Source: JBCDCP01 sp039181495
GTDB lineage: Bacteria; Pseudomonadota; Alphaproteobacteria; Rhizobiales; Tepidamorphaceae
Reading direction: 5' to 3'
Length of the DNA: 25,155 bases
Assembly: GCA_039181495.1 (NCBI GenBank)
Contig: JBCDCP010000032.1
Coordinates: 1 to 25,155, forward strand
In this document: positions 22,325 through 25,155 of the stretch, piece after piece
Layout of the letters: each line of letters opens with the position of its first letter
Numbering within the stretch: the stretch's first letter is position 1
The notes under the pieces: model-generated
What the model saw: only the letters and a program-made list of their open reading frames with translations
Database searches by the model: none
What the model was told of the DNA's origin: nothing
Program-made: the position numbers and the translations under genes

Positions 22325-23137
22325 TCAGCCGAAGCGACCCGTGATGTAGTCCTGAGTCCGCTTTTCTTGCGGGTTGGTGAAAATCCGGTCGGTGTCGCCA
22401 ACCTCGACAAGGATGCCAAGGTGGAAGAAGGCGGTGCGTTGTGAGACACGGGCCGCCTGCTGCATCGAGTGGGTCACGATGACGATGGCGTAGTTTTCAC
22501 GCAGTTCGTCGATCAGTTCCTCGATTTTGGCAGTAGCGATCGGGTCAAGCGCCGAACAGGGCTCGTCCATCAGGATGACTTCAGGATTGACCGCTATTGC
22601 GCGGGCAATGCACAGGCGCTGCTGCTGGCCGCCAGACAGACCGGTTCCCGGCTCGAAGAGACGGTCCTTCACTTCTTCATACAGACCGGCTTTCTGGAGG
22701 CTGGAAACAACAATCTCCTCAAGGTCGGTCTTGTTGCGAGCCAGCCCGTGGATCCGTGGACCATAGGAGATGTTCTCGAAGATCGATTTGGGGAACGGAT
22801 TGGGTTTCTGGAACACCATCCCGACCCTGGCCCTGAGCTCCACCACGTCGAGGTCCTGATTGTTGATGTCCTCGCCATCCATCTCGATACGGCCGGTCAC
22901 GCGGCAGACATCAATGGTGTCGTTCATCCGGTTGAGGCACCGCAGGAAGGTCGACTTGCCGCAGCCCGATGGTCCGATCAACGCCGTTACCTGTTTGTTG
23001 CCGATATCCAAATCGACGTCGAACAAAGCCTGTTTGTCGCCATAGAACACGCCGACGTCCCGCGCGCTCATCTTGACGTCTTCGGGCGGCTCGCCGCTCA
23101 TGATCGGATATTTGATGCCGGCTTCGGTCGTGCTCAT
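22325..23137 (-). CDS. pstB: phosphate ABC transporter ATPase PstB
   Basis: A 270-residue ABC ATPase that drives high-affinity phosphate import. Walker A is GPSGCGKST (55-63), the Q-loop is in GMVFQKPNPFP, the signature is LSGGQQQR (167-174), Walker B is VILMDEP (187-193) and the switch histidine is His223 in VTHSMQQAAR. PNPFPKSIFENISYG and the C-terminal TQDYITGRFG are typical of PstB. The ATG at 23137 has a strong AGGGAG ribosome binding site. It lies 40 bp after pstA. It works on the cytoplasmic face with PstC and PstA. Confidence 0.98.
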   Translation of the reverse strand: MSTTEAGIKYPIMSGEPPEDVKMSARDVGVFYGDKQALFDVDLDIGNKQVTALIGPSGCGKSTFLRCLNRMNDTIDVCRVTGRIEMDGEDINNQDLDVVELRARVGMVFQKPNPFPKSIFENISYGPRIHGLARNKTDLEEIVVSSLQKAGLYEEVKDRLFEPGTGLSGGQQQRLCIARAIAVNPEVILMDEPCSALDPIATAKIEELIDELRENYAIVIVTHSMQQAARVSQRTAFFHLGILVEVGDTDRIFTNPQEKRTQDYITGRFG

Positions 23138-23177
23138 CGATTACTCCCTGAAACAGCCCATCGGACTGCAAGCTTGA

Positions 23178-24506
23178 TTACCAGCGGCGTTCGAAACGAC
23201 GGCGCAGGATGATGGCAGTGATGTTCATAACCGCCAGAAAGGCCAGCAGCACAATGATCGCGCCGGACGTGCGCTCGACGAAGGCGCGTTCAGCCTGGCC
23301 GGCCCACATATAGATCTGCACCGGCAGGGCAGTGGCCGGGTCCATCGGTGTACCGGGAAACTCGACAACGAAGGCGACCATGCCGATCAGCAGCAGCGGC
23401 GCCGTCTCGCCAAGTGCCTGGGCGAGGCCAATGATGGTGCCAGTCAAGATACCTGGCGCAGCCAGCGGCAGCACATGGTGGAAGACCATCTGCATTTTTG
23501 ATGCACCCATCCCGAGTGCCCCTTCCCGGATGGAGGGCGGCACGGCCTTCAAGGCAGCGCGGGTCGCAATAATGATCGTTGGCAGCGTCATCAGAGTCAG
23601 CACAAGCCCACCCACTAGTGCCGCTGATCGAGGAAGGCCAACGAAGTTGATGAAGATCGCCAGACCGAGCAGGCCGAACACAATGGACGGCACGGCGGCA
23701 AGATTGTTGATGTTGATTTCAACCAGATCGGTCCAGCGGTTCTTGGGCGCAAACTCCTCAAGATATATCGAAGCTGCAACGCCAATCGGCAGGGCCAGCA
23801 CCAGCACGATCGCCATCATGTAGATCGACCCCATGATGGCAACACCCATGCCGGCTGATTCAGGGCGGGTCGAGGACGGGTTCGTAAACAGACCGGTATT
23901 AAACCGACCGGTCAGGGTTCCCTGCTCGGCGAGCTGGTTCATCCAGCCTACCTGGCGATCATTGATCCTGCGACGGCTCTCGTCGACGGACAGGTCGAAC
24001 TGACCTTTAAAGCCAGAGTCGATGTCTCCGTGCGCTAAAAGCCAGACCGTCTGCGTTGTCCCGATGATGTCGGGATTGGCCACCACCATGTTTCTCAGGA
24101 TGGCCCGGTTGCCGGCCGACAACATGCCCTGAACATCGCGCATCGCGGCGCGATCTTCAGGATCAACACCCAACTCGCGCGCCAGAGCATCCCGCGCCAG
24201 ATTGGGATAGTTCGCAGTGAGAATCTGCATCGACGAGGTGTCGCGCGTGCCCTGAGGGTCGATGACCTGCTCATCGAAAGTGACATCAAGCTGCAGCGAG
24301 GTCTGCTGGAACGCGGTGTAGCCATTGGAGACAATGGTGAAGAGCAAGAACAGCAAGAAGAAAACACCGAGCGCGATGGCGAACAGCCCATAGGCCTTGA
24401 AGCGGCGCTCGGCGGCATAGCGCCTTTTGAGTCCGATATCGCGACCGCCGATACCGCGGGATTGAGGCATAGCAGGAGCGCTTACGTCTGATGTGATGTC
24501 AGCCAT
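23178..24506 (-). CDS. pstA: phosphate ABC transporter permease PstA
   Basis: A 442-residue permease. After a basic cytoplasmic N-terminus, the first membrane helix (about 39-62, AYGLFAIALGVFFLLFLLFT) is followed by a periplasmic domain of about 150 residues. Alphaproteobacterial PstA proteins commonly carry such an N-terminal domain (DUF3333), which is absent from the shorter E. coli PstA. The transport domain contains the EAA-type loop EGALGMGASKMQMVFHHVLP followed by the GETAPLLLIG helix. The ATG at 24506 overlaps the pstC stop by one base (TAATG), so the two permeases are translationally coupled. The open frame upstream is pstC sequence in another register and is rejected. Confidence 0.96.
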   Translation of the reverse strand: MADITSDVSAPAMPQSRGIGGRDIGLKRRYAAERRFKAYGLFAIALGVFFLLFLLFTIVSNGYTAFQQTSLQLDVTFDEQVIDPQGTRDTSSMQILTANYPNLARDALARELGVDPEDRAAMRDVQGMLSAGNRAILRNMVVANPDIIGTTQTVWLLAHGDIDSGFKGQFDLSVDESRRRINDRQVGWMNQLAEQGTLTGRFNTGLFTNPSSTRPESAGMGVAIMGSIYMMAIVLVLALPIGVAASIYLEEFAPKNRWTDLVEININNLAAVPSIVFGLLGLAIFINFVGLPRSAALVGGLVLTLMTLPTIIIATRAALKAVPPSIREGALGMGASKMQMVFHHVLPLAAPGILTGTIIGLAQALGETAPLLLIGMVAFVVEFPGTPMDPATALPVQIYMWAGQAERAFVERTSGAIIVLLAFLAVMNITAIILRRRFERRW

Positions 24507-25155
24507 TACTCGTACTGCTCCCGATATTTGCGAACGATATGCAACGCATAGGCATTGAGGCACAGCGTGATGAAGAACAGCGTGATGCCGAGCGCGAACG
24601 CCACCAGAGTCTGTGGCGATGTAAATTCAAGATCGCCGGTAAGCTGACTGACGATCTTCACCGTCACCGTTGTCATGGCTTCGAATGGATTGACGGTGAG
24701 CCGCGCTGCGATGCCGGCGGCCAGCACCACGATCATGGTCTCGCCAATGGCGCGCGATGCGGTGAGCAGCAAGGCAGCGACAATGCCTGGAAGCGCGGCT
24801 GGCAGGATGACCCGCTTGACGGTTTCTGAATGGGTGGCACCCAGGCCGAACGAGCCATCGCGCATCGCTTGGGGGACCGCGTTGATAATGTCATCGGAGA
24901 GCGAGGACACGAACGGGATCAGCATGATGCCCATGACAAGGCCGGCGGTTAACACGCTGGTGGCCGATATGAAGGGGGCGAAGTCGCCGGTCATCAGTCC
25001 GGCTATGTTGGCGCTGAGATCGCGCAACAACGGGCCCATCGTGATCAGCGCAAAGAAGCCATAGACGATGGTCGGGATGCCGGCGAGGACCTCGAGCAAC
25101 GGCTTGGCCACCGAGCGAAACTTTGGGCCGGCATACTCGGACATGTAGATCGCCG
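24506..25155 (-). CDS. pstC: phosphate ABC transporter permease PstC (C-terminal part)
   Basis: About 216 residues of PstC. The gene runs off the right end of the window and its start lies outside. The visible part begins AIYMSEYAGPKFRSVAKPLL, then EVLAGIPTIVYGFFAL. It includes the EAA-type coupling loop RDGSFGLGATHSETVKRVIL with PAALPG and the GETMIVVLAAG helix, ending in HIVRKYREQYE. PstC pairs with PstA to form the phosphate channel. The internal ATG at 25144 is not a start: the conserved frame continues through it. The pst promoter, any Pho box and pstS would lie to the right of this window. Confidence 0.96.
   Translation of the reverse strand, partial: AIYMSEYAGPKFRSVAKPLLEVLAGIPTIVYGFFALITMGPLLRDLSANIAGLMTGDFAPFISATSVLTAGLVMGIMLIPFVSSLSDDIINAVPQAMRDGSFGLGATHSETVKRVILPAALPGIVAALLLTASRAIGETMIVVLAAGIAARLTVNPFEAMTTVTVKIVSQLTGDLEFTSPQTLVAFALGITLFFITLCLNAYALHIVRKYREQYE

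Overview
The window is about 25 kb of ordinary alphaproteobacterial chromosome. The gene set points to Hyphomicrobiales (Rhizobiales) or a close relative: gcrA, UPF0262 and DUF2948 proteins, the long two-domain dCTP deaminase, metZ behind a SAM-II riboswitch, a PstA with a large periplasmic domain, and the order argD-argF-hslO. Overall GC looks high. I see no insertion sequence, phage gene, CRISPR array or defence island.

Layout. (1) 1-406: a broken-looking N-terminus of a chemotaxis receptor and AT-rich intergenic DNA. (2) 407-6620: a minus-strand core block that reads, in transcription order, small basic protein, murA, DUF2948, UPF0262, low-molecular-weight phosphatase, infA, maf and yacG. 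It is interrupted by two plus-strand genes, a secreted beta-rich protein and a metallophosphoesterase (1835-3193). (3) 6882-6956: tRNA-Thr(GGT). (4) 7009-11501: dcd on minus, then a plus-strand run of SAM-II riboswitch, metZ, apaG and trkH. (5) 11502-16024: a minus-strand RND pump (membrane-fusion protein and permease, translationally coupled). (6) 16204-19573: argD, argF and hslO on minus. (7) 19574-20115: a 542-bp divergent intergenic region rich in regulatory-looking structure. (8) 20116-20631: gcrA on plus. (9) 20723-25155: pstC (cut by the window end), pstA, pstB, phoU and phoB on minus.

How the genes work together. Block 2 mixes envelope precursor synthesis (MurA), translation initiation (IF-1) and housekeeping pyrophosphatase functions. 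metZ makes homocysteine for methionine and is probably shut off by S-adenosylmethionine through the riboswitch. argD and argF supply steps of arginine synthesis. PstCAB, PhoU and PhoB form the phosphate uptake and sensing unit. GcrA is a cell-cycle transcription factor that reads CcrM-methylated GANTC sites, and four such sites lie in its own upstream region.

The most interesting material is non-coding: the SAM-II riboswitch with an ambiguous metZ start, the GANTC cluster and nested repeats before gcrA/argD, a terminator-like hairpin inside the argD leader within a small ORF coupled to argD, a 14-bp motif shared upstream of infA and murA, and several operator-like inverted repeats. I found no convincing new multi-gene system. 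All calls come from reading the sequence without database searches.
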